Origin: Xenococcaceae cyanobacterium MO_167.B27
Lineage (GTDB): Bacteria; Cyanobacteriota; Cyanobacteriia; Cyanobacteriales; Xenococcaceae
Reading direction: 5' to 3'
Length of the DNA: 64,000 nt
Assembly (NCBI GenBank): GCA_030065935.1
Contig: JASJCP010000005.1
Span: 1 to 64,000 of the forward strand
Both the position numbers and the translations under genes were made by a program. Below the pieces are notes generated by a model. That model worked only from the letters and a program-made list of their open reading frames with translations, ran no database searches and was not told the DNA's origin. Positions 1-9,641 of the stretch are shown here, piece after piece. Each line of letters starts with the position of its first letter. Positions within the stretch are counted from its first letter, which is position 1.

Positions 1-213
1 ATTCCAAATTGTCTAGGTGCGTTGCTCGTACCAACTTACAGCAATTTATAGCTAGATTTCTGGTACTTGCAAGTATTATACAACGGCTGAAGTCCTTGCT
101 ATATAAAGATTTGGTGTTGAGAATATCTCTATTTTGTATACTTACACCTTGCCCTCGCGCTCGATCCTCTCCCAGAAGGTCGAGGGAATTCCCGCTCCGT
201 TCTTTAAGCTTAC
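1..213 (+). repeat. Structured dispersed repeat, copy 1 (5' end cut by window)
   Basis: About 210 bases match 22442-22650 along their whole length, starting at the very first base of the window. Both copies share the block TTACAGCAATTT..TAGCTAGATTT, then TATTATACAACGGCT, then GGGAATTCCCGCTC. In this copy GTACCA (28-33) pairs with TGGTAC (61-66) around a 27-base loop, and CTCGA (160-164) pairs with TCGAG (180-184) near the 3' end. The second copy keeps both pairings with different bases. The first bases correspond to the last codons of the 55-codon ORF at 22290-22457, so that small ORF probably continues left of the window. It could be a structured RNA, the end of an IS200/IS605-like element, or a TnpB-type guide RNA remnant. 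The ORF-track entry 9..230 over this stretch is not supported as a protein. Confidence 0.7.
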
Positions 214-294
214 CTACTTACACCCCATAATCTACTACGACTTCTGCTTAAGTTTCAAGTAAATTAATTTTATGGTTTTAACAAGTCTTTCCCT

Positions 295-2730
295 ATGATG
301 AAGAGCTTACATTCATTGACTCAACAAATTGAGATTTGGTGGAAAAAATCTAGTCAAATTTATGTATTTCTCTGGGAAAGAGGCAGAAAAGGACATTTGT
401 TCCCTTCAAAAACCCAAAATAGAAATTTGAATCGAAAATCTAGAATTAAAAGAACTCGATTACGCCACTCTCTCTTAATCTTAATTATTGCCATATTCAG
501 TTTAACCAGTGTTGTTGGTTACAGGTTCTACAATCAACCACAACTCACAGTCGGTAAGATTTCTCCTGTCACCATCAAAGCTCCCCGTGATGCACAATTT
601 GAAGACAAAGTAACCACTCTCGAAAAAAGAAAAGAAGTACAGATAGGCATCATTCCCATACTGAAGCAAGATCGAGAAATTACTAATCAGACTAAACTAC
701 AACTGTCTAACTATTTGACTACTATTGACGAGTTAAGAAAGCTAGTTCAACCTTTTCCTTTTATAGATACTGGGATTCTCTCTTTAGAAACTCAGCAGTA
801 TCTTCGCTGTTGTGATGAATCTCAATTCAAAATCTTACTAGAATCCCTGACTCAGCAATCTCTCGACTCCCAACCTAATTCCCCAGCAAATAATACTCCT
901 GACTTTAATGTAGCGTTGCGCAAGGCAGTTACTCAATTAAAAGCTTATCGTCAGGAGACATCTCCAAAAAAATTGGAATCTCTAATGATTAAGGTAACTC
1001 TGATACGTTACCGCTATGCTCAGACTTTAAAAAAATTTCGACAACAACCAATTCCCTTTCTCAATGAGACAGAAGTTGAAACCCTTTTCAATTTTAGCGA
1101 TCGCGATTGGCAAAAAACCAAAAATGTGCTTAACCTCGCCACACAGAGGATATTAGCTCAAGGTATTGCGCCAGGAATTCCCTCAGATATTTTAGAGCAA
1201 GCAGTTAATGTACAACTTAATCCTGATATTCCCCCATCTGCTTCCCATTTAGCTACTAATCTGTTATTGGGGATTTTGCAACCTAATTTGCAAGAAGATC
1301 GAGAAGCTACGAAAAATATTGCCGAAAAAGCAGCAGAGGCGATAGCTCCAGTAATTGCATCTGTCAAAGAAGGAGAAATAATTGTTGCAGAAGGAGAGAC
1401 GATTTCTCAAACAGATTTTGTGTTACTTGATGGTTTAGGGTTAAGTCGTCGGGAGATTAACTGGTTAGGAATCAGACTATCTATTGTGGTGGTTACTTCC
1501 ATAATTGGGATATTTCTATCGATTCAACACAAAATTTATCCCTGTCTTCGTCGTCGTGATTACCTCTTGTTGTGTTTGCTCAGTTTGACCACACCGATTT
1601 TAACTCTTTTCAATATCCCTTACACCAATCTTTCTGCTGTGGCTGTGTTAATCAGTAGCTTTTACAGTCCCCTACTAGCTGTTTGTCATATTATCTTACT
1701 AGCAATTTTAGTTAGTTTCAGTGGTGTAGCTATTAGCTGGGAATATTTATTAGCAGGAAGCGCGGGAGGAATTGTCGCAGCAGCGATCGCAGGAAGATTA
1801 CGTTCTCGCGAAGCTATGTCCAGATTAGGGTTAATAGTCGGCTTAACTCAAGGAGGAATCTATTTTATTACCCATCTGATTTTAAGTGCTAGTGCAGTTA
1901 CTATTTGGTCAGCAATCTTACCAGGAGCAATTATATTCGGTTTATCGGGAGTCGCCTGGAGTATCGTTGCTATCGGAGTATCTCCATCCCTAGAAAGATG
2001 TTTCGATCTCATAACCCCAATCCGTTTAGCAGAATTATCTAATCCCAACTTACCTCTACTCAAAAGACTAGCTACAGAAGCACCAGGAACATTTCAACAC
2101 ACCATGTTTGTGGCTTCCTTAGCAGAATCCGCAGCCAGAGAACTTAACTGTAATGTGGAATTAGTCAGAGCAGGAACTTTATATCATGATATTGGAAAAA
2201 TGCACGACCCTCTAGGCTTTATTGAAAATCAGATGGGGGGACCCAATAAACATGACGCAATTAACGATCCTTGGAAAAGTGCGGAAATTATTAAAAAGCA
2301 CGTGACAGAAGGATTAGTTATGGCTCGTAAATACGGCTTACCCAAAGCAATTCGCGATTTTATCCCCGAACATCAAGGAACACTGTTAATTGCTTACTTT
2401 TATCACCAAGCTAAACAACAAACCAATGAGCCAGTATTAGAATCTGATTTCTGCTATGATGGTCCAATTCCTCAATCGAGGGAAGCAGGAATTATGATGT
2501 TAGCAGATGGTTGTGAAGCAGCATTGCGATCGCTGACAGAAGCTACTCCCGAACAGGCTTTGGCTACAATTAAAAAGATTTTTAAGGCTCGCTGGAAAGA
2601 TCAGCAACTATGTGATAGTGGTTTAAGTTATGAGGAATTACCCATTATTGCAGAAGTCTTTGTTCAAGTTTGGCAACAATTTAATCACAAACGCATTGCT
2701 TATCCCAAAGGAGCTTTAGACTCTAAGTAA
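295..2730 (+). CDS. 7TM-HD family phosphohydrolase (PgpH-like)
   Basis: This 811-residue membrane protein has the 7TMR-HDED/HDIG layout. There is one N-terminal membrane segment at about residues 55-75, a long extracytoplasmic region to about 385, a multi-span block at about 390-590 and a C-terminal cytosolic HD domain. The HD metal site is visible as a histidine near residue 600 (FQHTMFVASLAES) and YHDIGKMHDP near residue 632, followed by later histidines (KHDAIN, PEHQGT). Bacterial homologues such as PgpH hydrolyse c-di-AMP, so a role in cyclic-dinucleotide turnover is likely but inferred. The start is an ATG at 295; a second ATG follows directly. A GTPase gene follows 85 bases downstream on the same strand. 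Confidence 0.88.
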   Translation: MMKSLHSLTQQIEIWWKKSSQIYVFLWERGRKGHLFPSKTQNRNLNRKSRIKRTRLRHSLLILIIAIFSLTSVVGYRFYNQPQLTVGKISPVTIKAPRDAQFEDKVTTLEKRKEVQIGIIPILKQDREITNQTKLQLSNYLTTIDELRKLVQPFPFIDTGILSLETQQYLRCCDESQFKILLESLTQQSLDSQPNSPANNTPDFNVALRKAVTQLKAYRQETSPKKLESLMIKVTLIRYRYAQTLKKFRQQPIPFLNETEVETLFNFSDRDWQKTKNVLNLATQRILAQGIAPGIPSDILEQAVNVQLNPDIPPSASHLATNLLLGILQPNLQEDREATKNIAEKAAEAIAPVIASVKEGEIIVAEGETISQTDFVLLDGLGLSRREINWLGIRLSIVVVTSIIGIFLSIQHKIYPCLRRRDYLLLCLLSLTTPILTLFNIPYTNLSAVAVLISSFYSPLLAVCHIILLAILVSFSGVAISWEYLLAGSAGGIVAAAIAGRLRSREAMSRLGLIVGLTQGGIYFITHLILSASAVTIWSAILPGAIIFGLSGVAWSIVAIGVSPSLERCFDLITPIRLAELSNPNLPLLKRLATEAPGTFQHTMFVASLAESAARELNCNVELVRAGTLYHDIGKMHDPLGFIENQMGGPNKHDAINDPWKSAEIIKKHVTEGLVMARKYGLPKAIRDFIPEHQGTLLIAYFYHQAKQQTNEPVLESDFCYDGPIPQSREAGIMMLADGCEAALRSLTEATPEQALATIKKIFKARWKDQQLCDSGLSYEELPIIAEVFVQVWQQFNHKRIAYPKGALDSK

Positions 2731-2815
2731 GGGACTCCGAATGAAGGATGAAGAATAAGTAATAAGTAATAATGAGCAATCAAGCATTAGCCATTAGCCA
2801 TTAGCAATACCGCAA

Positions 2816-4174
2816 GTGACTCAACAACAAAAACATTTCAATCGCTCTCGCGCCAGCTTACAGCAAGCCATTTCTTGGTACGCTAGTTTTCGCCGTCACT
2901 GGAACTATCCCCCAGATGCAAAATTACAAGCTGCGGTAAAAGAAGATTTACAAGCACTCAGGGAAGCTCTAAATAAATTAGACCGTAAAGCCATTCGGAT
3001 TGCTACTTTTGGCTTAGTGAGTTGTGGCAAATCTTCAATTATTAATGGTTTATTAGGTCAAAAAATTTTACAAACAGGACCATTTCACGGTGTTACTAAA
3101 TTTCCCCAATCTGTACGCTGGAATCCTCTCAATAGCGAAGTAGAAATCGAATTAATTGATACTCCTGGTTTAGATGAAATTTCAGGAGAAGCCAGAGCTA
3201 AAATGGCTCGGGAAGTTGCTAAAGCAGCAGATTTAATCTTGTTTGTTGTAGCAGGAGATATTACCCGTACTGAATATCAAGCTCTGAGTGGACTCCGAAT
3301 TAAGCACAAGCCTTTAATTTTAGTATTTAATAAAATCGATCTTTATTCAGAGCGCGATCGCGACAGGATTTATTATCAACTACAATTGCTTAATCGTAAT
3401 TATGACCAAGAAGATTTAGACAAGATCGTTTACAGTGAAGATATTGTAATGGTGTCTGCTAAACCCCAACCGATTCAAGTTAGGGTAGAATCTGCTGATG
3501 GAACTGTAGCTACAGGATGGGAAACACCACCCCCACAACTAGAACAGTTGAAAACAGCTTTAGTAAAAATTTTGCAAAGAGAAGGAATATCACTCCTAGC
3601 TTTAAATTCTTTGGTACAAGCTCAAGAAGCGGAAACCAATATTGCACAGAAAACTGTAAAATTGCGAGGCAAAGAAGCTCAACATATCATCTGGAAATAT
3701 GCTACCTATAAATCACTCGCTGTTGCAGCTAATCCCATCCCCTTACTAGATGTTCTTGGGGGTTTGGTAACAGATTTAGCTCTAATTCGCTGTTTGGCTC
3801 GGTTATACGGATTACCTCTTACTAATCACGAAGCAGGAAATCTGTGGCGCAAAATTGCTGCTAGCTCTGGAGCTTTACTCCTCGGGGAAGTTACTAGTAA
3901 TCTGATTCTAAGTATCGGTAAAGGTGGTGTAGCTTTGACTGATGCTTTTAGTAACCCTTCCGCTTTGACTCTCTATAGTACCACCGCCAGTTTACAAGGT
4001 GCGATCGCTGGTTATGGAGCTTACGTCGTGGGAAAAGTAGCCCAAGTTTATCTCGAACAAGGCTGTACTTGGGGTTCTCTTGGTGCTTCTACTGTAATCG
4101 CTGAGATTTTATCTCAGGTAGAACCCAACACTATTATATATCGTCTGCGTCAAGAATTAATCTCTAACCAATAA
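2816..4174 (+). CDS. Era-like GTPase with C-terminal DUF697-type membrane domain
   Basis: The 452-residue protein carries a P-loop GTPase domain. G1 is GLVSCGKSSIING at about residue 67, G3 is DTPGLDE at about 118, and G4 is NKIDLYS at about 172. The C-terminal third is hydrophobic and glycine/alanine rich (NPIPLLDVLGGLVTDLALI), as in DUF697-containing GTPases that associate with membranes. The start is GTG at 2816; no upstream ATG in frame looks better. The short leader before it contains CCATTAGCCATTAGC-type tandem repeats. This family is common in cyanobacteria as stand-alone genes; the precise role is unknown. Confidence 0.85.
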   Translation: MTQQQKHFNRSRASLQQAISWYASFRRHWNYPPDAKLQAAVKEDLQALREALNKLDRKAIRIATFGLVSCGKSSIINGLLGQKILQTGPFHGVTKFPQSVRWNPLNSEVEIELIDTPGLDEISGEARAKMAREVAKAADLILFVVAGDITRTEYQALSGLRIKHKPLILVFNKIDLYSERDRDRIYYQLQLLNRNYDQEDLDKIVYSEDIVMVSAKPQPIQVRVESADGTVATGWETPPPQLEQLKTALVKILQREGISLLALNSLVQAQEAETNIAQKTVKLRGKEAQHIIWKYATYKSLAVAANPIPLLDVLGGLVTDLALIRCLARLYGLPLTNHEAGNLWRKIAASSGALLLGEVTSNLILSIGKGGVALTDAFSNPSALTLYSTTASLQGAIAGYGAYVVGKVAQVYLEQGCTWGSLGASTVIAEILSQVEPNTIIYRLRQELISNQ

Positions 4175-4314
4175 CTTAAGGGTTAATTTAACAGCTAGAT
4201 TTACAGATTCGATAAAAATAGCTTAAAAACTTTATATAAATTTCATGTCACTAGAATCAAGTTTTGACATAAGATAAAAGTAATAAAAAACCTATATAGC
4301 AATAAAAATGTACC

Positions 4315-4797
4315 CTATGGCACAAGAATTCTGTTAAACAAACTATTCAGACTTTTAAATTCTTTATGACTTCTAATGGGAGTGAAATCACTGTCTTGGG
4401 ATGCCATGTAGCAATACTTAGTAGGCTGAATTTGGATTGCTTCTAGAAGATTGTCAATAGCTTGAGCAACATTGTTCTGTAATGCGTGGAAACAAGCCTT
4501 ATTATATAAACTACTGGCTTCATCTGTAGCAGGAATAGCCAAGAGAACATCATCTTCAAGACTTTCTTCCAAGCTGTTAGAGAATACCCCTAAAGCTTTA
4601 TTAAAACAAGCATCAGCTTCTTCTATCTTGCCCAGTTGTTCTAGTACTTCTCCCTTTTCGCACCAAGCCTCATAATAGTTGGGCTTTATGGCGATCGCCT
4701 TATCGTAACAAGCGATTGCTGATTCGAGTTTACCCACACTGGCTAAAATCTTACCTCGGTTGAACCATTCGTGGCGATCAGTTTGTTTGATTTCCAT
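4315..4797 (-). CDS. TPR repeat protein
   Basis: The 160-residue protein contains tandem tetratricopeptide repeats. HEWFNRGKILASVGKLESAI and the following YEAWCEKGEVLEQLGKIEEA fit the TPR spacing of W/L, G, Y and A positions. A third, degenerate repeat (SLYNKACFHALQNNVAQAI) is near residue 95. The C-terminal stretch containing DSDFTPIRSHKEFKSL is the usual terminal motif of cyanobacterial TPR proteins ('D.DF..IR....F..L'). No signal peptide or membrane segment is visible, so it is probably a cytosolic protein-protein interaction module. The gene is monocistronic on the minus strand. Confidence 0.8.
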   Translation of the reverse strand: MEIKQTDRHEWFNRGKILASVGKLESAIACYDKAIAIKPNYYEAWCEKGEVLEQLGKIEEADACFNKALGVFSNSLEESLEDDVLLAIPATDEASSLYNKACFHALQNNVAQAIDNLLEAIQIQPTKYCYMASQDSDFTPIRSHKEFKSLNSLFNRILVP

Positions 4798-5198
4798 GGT
4801 TGTTAATCGTTTAAGTTGGTAGGTTGTATAGTGAGACTATTTTAAGGACTAATAAGTTTCATAGTCCTTCTAAAATTTAATCTTAGTTTCCCAATCTGGA
4901 ACTACTGATCTTGCTGTGACGCTCCTTGTACTGGAGTTTAAGGTAAAAATTATCATTGATAAATAATTTTTTATACTAATATTTTATTCCGGTTCCCTTG
5001 AAGACGAGGGCAAGATCAACAACTAAAAGAAAAGTTTACAGAAATTTATATTTTTGGGGCTACCTGAATATATATTCTCTCGCCCCTTCATGAAATAAAT
5101 ATGAAATTTTTATGAGCAGATAATGAACTTTAGGAGAGAAAATTCTGACAGCAGTTTTTAAGTACTCAGACAGAATCAATTAGTTTTTTTGGGCGATT
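4798..5198. other. Intergenic region with an orphan MerR-type promoter
   Basis: No coding region was found in these 400 bases between two minus-strand genes. The notable content is the MerR-like operator at 4915-4944, pointing right on the plus strand, where there is no obvious gene. The remainder is AT-rich. Confidence 0.6.
4915..4944 (+). promoter_or_regulatory. MerR-family-type operator/promoter, orphan
   Basis: TGTGAC is followed by the dyad CTCCTTGTACTGGAG and then TAAGGT, the same -10 hexamer as in mer promoters. The gap between the -35-like TGTGAC and TAAGGT is 18 bases, and the dyad fills the spacer, as expected for promoters untwisted by MerR-type activators. No plus-strand gene starts within the next 1.5 kb. 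This is seen in the sequence; which regulator binds is unknown. Confidence 0.45.
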
Positions 5199-6203
5199 TT
5201 AACTATATAGATGCCCTACATACTCTCCATATCCATTGTAGGCTAGAGTTTCCTTAATGTCCCAAGATAGACCAGGTCCTTTACTAATAAACTTCTCTGT
5301 AGCTTGTGACCAGCGAGGATGGGGTTTATTGGGGTTGACATTGGCCTCAAAATCGTACTCTCTAGAATCGATAGTATTCCAATAGGTTGCTGGTTGAGAG
5401 TCGAGAAACTCAATCTTAACGATGGATTTTGCTCCTTTAAAACCATATTTCCAGGGAATAACCATGCGTAAAGGTGCGCCATGTTGTTTGGGTAAATCAT
5501 GACCATAAATTCCCACTGCGAAAAAGGCTAATTCATTTGCCATTTCCTCAATTCTTAACCCTTCTTGATAGGGCCAAGGTAAAGAACCAATGTGGAATCC
5601 TGGTCCTGTAGTAATTTCAGGGTCATAAAAAGAAGTAAAACGAACATACTTAGCCTTAGAAGTCGGCTCTACTGCTTCAATTAATTTTTTCATAGGAAAG
5701 CCAATCCAGGGTAGCACCATAGACCAAGCTTCTACACAACGGAAACGATAAACTCTTTCTTCTAGGGGAAATTTTTGTTTTAACTCATCAATATCGTAAG
5801 TCTGAGGGTTGTTAACCAGTCCTGTTACTTCTACTTTCCAGTTTTCAGTAGGAAGCTTTTGAGCATTCAACCAAATTTTTTTGGTTCCCCCATACTCATA
5901 AAAATTATTATACTGTCCTGCTAGTTTTTCTTCTGTTATCGGTCGTTGTACCTTGGTAAATGCAGGATTTTGAGTAAGATTAGTGATTTTTGGTAAGTCT
6001 AGGCTAGCTTCTAAAGCTGTTTGCGAAGCAGATTTGCCAACAGCAGAATTAGAGGAGTCGCATCCTGCAAGAGGTAAAATACTAGCACCAATTCCAGCAC
6101 CAATAAGGGTTTTAATAAAACGACGGCGATTCCAATAAAGAGTTTCTGCAGTGATTTGGTTCTCTGAGGCTGACCAGATTTGAGGAATACGAATTAAAGT
6201 CAT
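5199..6203 (-). CDS. msrP: MsrP-like molybdopterin-dependent protein-methionine-sulfoxide reductase catalytic subunit
   Basis: The 334-residue protein has a twin-arginine signal near residue 27 (NRRRFIKTLIGAG) followed by a hydrophobic stretch and a lipobox-like LAGC. The mature domain has the YedY/MsrP pattern: FRCVEAWSMVLPW contains the cysteine ligand of the molybdenum cofactor, and GHDLPKQHGAPLRMVIPWKYGFKG is characteristic of the sulfite-oxidase fold. MsrP reduces oxidised methionines in envelope proteins and normally receives electrons from the haem protein MsrQ. No msrQ is adjacent here. The length is normal for the family. The start is ATG at 6203, just before the Tat region. Confidence 0.9.
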   Translation of the reverse strand: MTLIRIPQIWSASENQITAETLYWNRRRFIKTLIGAGIGASILPLAGCDSSNSAVGKSASQTALEASLDLPKITNLTQNPAFTKVQRPITEEKLAGQYNNFYEYGGTKKIWLNAQKLPTENWKVEVTGLVNNPQTYDIDELKQKFPLEERVYRFRCVEAWSMVLPWIGFPMKKLIEAVEPTSKAKYVRFTSFYDPEITTGPGFHIGSLPWPYQEGLRIEEMANELAFFAVGIYGHDLPKQHGAPLRMVIPWKYGFKGAKSIVKIEFLDSQPATYWNTIDSREYDFEANVNPNKPHPRWSQATEKFISKGPGLSWDIKETLAYNGYGEYVGHLYS

Positions 6204-6452
6204 TATTATTTAACAAAAAATTAATCTTTTATGTGTTTAGTTTAATAGAGTTAACATTTCTTGGGAATAGCACATAAAAATTCATTTATCTTTAGATAAG
6301 TTAAATTGAACCTGAGTTCCAGAAACCAAAGAATCCTTAAAAAATAGTAAAACTTTTTAAAAATCACAGCTAAAGATTGACTTATATGAGCAATCGTTAC
6401 AAAAACTTAAAGCTTTTTTGCCGTCTGAAGTTTAATAGATAATAATGATGAC

Positions 6453-6468
6453 GATGATTTCCATCATC
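6453..6468 (+). promoter_or_regulatory. Small hairpin abutting the ftsZ start codon
   Basis: GATGAT-TTCC-ATCATC forms a perfect 6-bp stem ending one base before the ATG at 6470. It could affect ribosome access if that ATG is the real start. An alternative start is the ATG at 6515. Confidence 0.25.
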
Positions 6469-6469
6469 A

Positions 6470-7813
6470 ATGTCTATAATAAATGACCTAGAAATAAAGC
6501 CCTATAATACCACCATGTCCCTCAAAAAACCCTTTGAGTACTCTTCCAAACCACCCCAAAATCAATTAAGCTATGATCCTAGACTATCGTTAGCTGTAAA
6601 TAATAGCAATCACCAAAATGGGATAGAGTATCCTACTACTATGGGCAGTCAAGGCATCCCTAAAGAAGAGAACAGAGGTAATAAAATTATTCCCAGTAAC
6701 ATTGCTAAAATCAAGGTCGTCGGTGTAGGCGGTGGAGGCTGTAACGCAGTTAACCGCATGATCTCAAGTGGAGTAGAAGGAATTGAGTTTTGGGCAGTTA
6801 ATACAGATGCTCAGGCTTTGGATAGAGCAGCAGCAGAACAAAAATTACAAATCGGACATAAAATTACCAGAGGTTTGGGGGCTGGAGGAAATCCTGCAAT
6901 TGGACAAAAGGCTGCGGAAGAATCACGGGATGAAATAGCCCACGCTCTAGAAAATACTGACCTGGTATTTATCACTTCAGGAATGGGAGGCGGTACGGGA
7001 ACAGGAGCAGCACCCATCGCTGCGGAAGTGGCAAAAGAAATGGGCTGTTTGACGGTAGGAGTTGTAACTCGTCCTTTTACTTTTGAAGGAAGAAGACGCA
7101 CGAAGCAAGCAGAAGAAGGAATTAATGCTCTCAAAAGTCGAGTTGATACTTTAATCGTTATTCCTAATAACCAACTGTTGACAGTAATCTCTCCTGAAAC
7201 TCCAGTTCAGCAAGCTTTTCAAGTAGCAGATGATGTCTTAAGACAAGGGGTTCAAGGCATTTCGGATATTATTACTGTTCCTGGGCTGATCAATGTGGAC
7301 TTTGCAGATGTTAAAGCAGTCATGGCGGATGCAGGTTCAGCCTTAATGGGAATTGGTATAGGTTCAGGTAAATCTCGGGCTAGGGAAGCAGCCAGCGCAG
7401 CCGTATCTTCTCCTCTTCTTGAAGCTTCTATTAATGGAGCTAAAGGAGTAGTGCTTAATATTACTGGGGGCTATGACCTAACTCTCCACGAAGTTAATGC
7501 TGCTGCGGATAGTGTTTATGAAGTAGTGGATCAAGATGCCAATATTATCTTTGGTGCAGTAATTGACGAACGCATGGAAGGGGAAATTCGGATTACTGTC
7601 ATTGCTACAGGCTTTGACGGAGATGAAGCTCAAAAAGAGATGAGTAACCCAGAAGCAGAATCACAAATTTTCTCTTCTCTTCCCCAACCTCCTAATACCA
7701 GACAATTTAATCAAAAGCCATCAACCGAGCGCCAAGTACCCCACCCTCAGAGAGATCGCAGTCCCATTGAAATCCCCGATTTTCTCCAAAGAAGACGTTT
7801 TCCTAAAAATTAA
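6470..7813 (+). CDS. ftsZ: Cell division protein FtsZ
   Basis: FtsZ is the tubulin-like GTPase that forms the division ring. The 447-residue protein has about 78 residues of variable N-terminal extension before the GTPase core ([17 protein letters not shown]). The tubulin signature [17 protein letters not shown] is near residue 172, and the T7-loop region [11 protein letters not shown] near 280. A flexible linker precedes the conserved C-terminal peptide ([11 protein letters not shown]), which in other bacteria docks membrane anchors. The start at 6470 is the first ATG in frame; 6515 is a possible alternative. thiD follows after only 10 bases, so co-transcription is likely. Confidence 0.97.
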   Translation: MSIINDLEIKPYNTTMSLKKPFEYSSKPPQNQLSYDPRLSLAVNNSNHQNGIEYPTTMGSQGIPKEENRGNKIIPSNIAKIKVVGVGGGGCNAVNRMISSGVEGIEFWAVNTDAQALDRAAAEQKLQIGHKITRGLGAGGNPAIGQKAAEESRDEIAHALENTDLVFITSGMGGGTGTGAAPIAAEVAKEMGCLTVGVVTRPFTFEGRRRTKQAEEGINALKSRVDTLIVIPNNQLLTVISPETPVQQAFQVADDVLRQGVQGISDIITVPGLINVDFADVKAVMADAGSALMGIGIGSGKSRAREAASAAVSSPLLEASINGAKGVVLNITGGYDLTLHEVNAAADSVYEVVDQDANIIFGAVIDERMEGEIRITVIATGFDGDEAQKEMSNPEAESQIFSSLPQPPNTRQFNQKPSTERQVPHPQRDRSPIEIPDFLQRRRFPKN

Positions 7814-7823
7814 AATTTAGTAC

Positions 7824-8633
7824 ATGACTCAGGTAGCTTTAACTATTGCTGGCTCGGATAGTGGGGGTGGTGCAGGAATTCAAGCGGATTTGCGGACTTT
7901 TGCTTTTCATAGAGTTCATGGCACCTCTGTAATCACTTGTGTGACTGCTCAAAATACAGTGGAAGTAACTCAAGTTACAGCTATGGAAAACTCGATAGTA
8001 GGAGCGCAAATAGCAACAGTGGTTAAGGATATTAAGATAGACGCTGTTAAAACAGGAATGCTATTTAATCAAGCAATTATTGAGGAAGTAGCAGCAAAAA
8101 TAGCTCAATACAACCTAAGCAATTTGGTGGTTGACCCCGTGATGGTAACTCGCGCAGGAGTGAAAATAATTGATGATCATGCTATTGCCAGTTTAACTAA
8201 GCTGCTGTTTCCCCAAGCTCTCATTGTCACCCCCAATCGCTATGAAGCGCAAATTCTCAGTGGCATTGAAATTAATAGTCTAGAGGATATGAAACAAGCC
8301 TGTAAGCTAATTCATCAGAACTTACAAGCTAAAGTTGTTTTGATTAAAGGAGGCTCAATGTCAGGAAAACTACAAGGGATTGATGTCTGGTATGACGGAG
8401 ATAATTGGGAAATTCTAACAGCAGAAGTAGTAAACACCAAAAATACCCACGGTACAGGTTGTACCCTATCAGCAGCAATTGCAGCTAACTTAGCATTAGG
8501 CAAAGATTTATTTACAGCAGTCAAATTGGGAAAAAATTATCTCACTTCAGCACTAAAATATGCTTTAAATATCGGTCAAGGAAATGGACCTGTTGGGCAT
8601 TTTTTTCCAATTTTGCCCCAATATAGCCCATAG
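7824..8633 (+). CDS. thiD: Hydroxymethylpyrimidine/phosphomethylpyrimidine kinase
   Basis: ThiD phosphorylates HMP and HMP-phosphate in thiamine synthesis. The 269-residue protein starts with the family signature TIAGSDSGGGAGIQADL. Further motifs are DPVMVTRAG at about residue 110, TPNRYEAQILSG at about 135 and the anion-hole/catalytic NTHGTGCTLSAAIAA near 210. The length is standard. The gene lies 10 bases after ftsZ and 8 bases before scpB, which points to one transcript. Confidence 0.95.
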   Translation: MTQVALTIAGSDSGGGAGIQADLRTFAFHRVHGTSVITCVTAQNTVEVTQVTAMENSIVGAQIATVVKDIKIDAVKTGMLFNQAIIEEVAAKIAQYNLSNLVVDPVMVTRAGVKIIDDHAIASLTKLLFPQALIVTPNRYEAQILSGIEINSLEDMKQACKLIHQNLQAKVVLIKGGSMSGKLQGIDVWYDGDNWEILTAEVVNTKNTHGTGCTLSAAIAANLALGKDLFTAVKLGKNYLTSALKYALNIGQGNGPVGHFFPILPQYSP

Positions 8634-8641
8634 GAACAAGC

Positions 8642-9109
8642 GTGAAACTAGCAACTAAAATTGAGGCAATTCTCTACATCAAAGGACGACCTCTTTCATT
8701 AGAAGAAATAGGAACTTTATTAGAATGCGAGCGGGAAATCGTCGAAGAAGGTTTAATTGAATTAATGAATGACTATGCCCATCGTGATAGTGCTTTAGAA
8801 ATTGTTGAAACAGATAATGGTTATAGTCTGCAACTTAAATCAGCCTATAGTACTATGCTCAAAGACTTGATCCCTGCGGAATTAGGCAAAGGAGCATTAA
8901 GAACTCTAGCTGCGATCGCTCTTAAAAATCCCATATTACAAACCGAGTTAATTGAACTGAGGGGGAGTAGTGCTTACCAACAAGTTTCAGAGTTAGTAGA
9001 ATTAGGATTTATTCGGAAAAGACCCCAAAAAGACGGTCGTTCTTATTGGTTAGAAGTCACTGATAAATTTCATCAATACTTTGAAATCGAACAAATGATG
9101 GTATCTTGA
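8642..9109 (+). CDS. scpB: SMC-Scp complex subunit ScpB
   Basis: ScpB is a winged-helix kleisin partner in condensin-type chromosome segregation. The 155-residue protein shows the ScpB N-terminal pattern (KIEAILYIKGRPLSLEEIG), the central LRTLAAIALKNPILQTELIELRG, and the second winged-helix segment VSELVELGFIRKRPQKDGR. It is shorter than many proteobacterial ScpB proteins but normal for cyanobacteria. The start codon is GTG at 8642. It closes a tight ftsZ-thiD-scpB run. Confidence 0.88.
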   Translation: MKLATKIEAILYIKGRPLSLEEIGTLLECEREIVEEGLIELMNDYAHRDSALEIVETDNGYSLQLKSAYSTMLKDLIPAELGKGALRTLAAIALKNPILQTELIELRGSSAYQQVSELVELGFIRKRPQKDGRSYWLEVTDKFHQYFEIEQMMVS

Positions 9110-9195
9110 CAAAAATCTGTTGTTGTGGTTCACTAGCGATTCTAGCCAATATTATGTAAAAGTAGAGAGTATGTATATCCAAAATTTGGAAAGGA

Positions 9196-9558
9196 ATGAT
9201 ATTTAACTTCGATTTTCTCGATTCTGACTCCCAAGACCGCGATTACAATAACCTTATGGAGTATCTCCGTAAACAACACCCTGAAGTGTTATCTAAAATT
9301 GCTCAATCTGCTAGCCCTGAAGTCAAGCAAATTATCTCGCAAAATGTTCAAGGATTAGTAGGGATGCTGCCTACAGGAGACTTTAACATTAAAGTTACTA
9401 CAGATAAAGAAAATCTAGCCCATCTTTTGGCTTCTGCTATGATGACTGGCTATTTTCTTTGTCAAATGGAAAAACGTCGGGATTTAGAAGAGAGTGTTTT
9501 TGGCTCTGATTCTCTCAACAAAAGTTCTGAAACCGAGGAATTACCAGAATCAGAATAA
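9196..9558 (+). CDS. DUF760 family protein
   Basis: This 120-residue soluble protein belongs to the DUF760 family of cyanobacteria and plastids. Its central segment is EYLRKQHPEVLSKIAQSASPE, followed by QIISQNVQGLVGMLP and HLLASAMMTGYFLCQMEKR. The C-terminus is acidic. The function is unknown; plant relatives are chloroplast proteins. The gene follows scpB by 86 bases, with an AAAGGAATG start context. Confidence 0.8.
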   Translation: MIFNFDFLDSDSQDRDYNNLMEYLRKQHPEVLSKIAQSASPEVKQIISQNVQGLVGMLPTGDFNIKVTTDKENLAHLLASAMMTGYFLCQMEKRRDLEESVFGSDSLNKSSETEELPESE

Positions 9559-9641
9559 TGTTGGGAGAAATCTACTTCAGAAGAGGGAAGAGTCTAGCCT
9601 ACTTTTTCCCTCTGGTCATTCCTTTATTGGTCTGTAGTTAA

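Noticed and set aside
9-230. 73-aa ORF at the window start
   Set aside because: It lies entirely within the structured repeat; the second copy of the repeat does not preserve this reading frame.
5243-5506. 87-aa minus-strand ORF inside msrP
   Set aside because: It is an out-of-frame shadow of the well-supported MsrP coding sequence.
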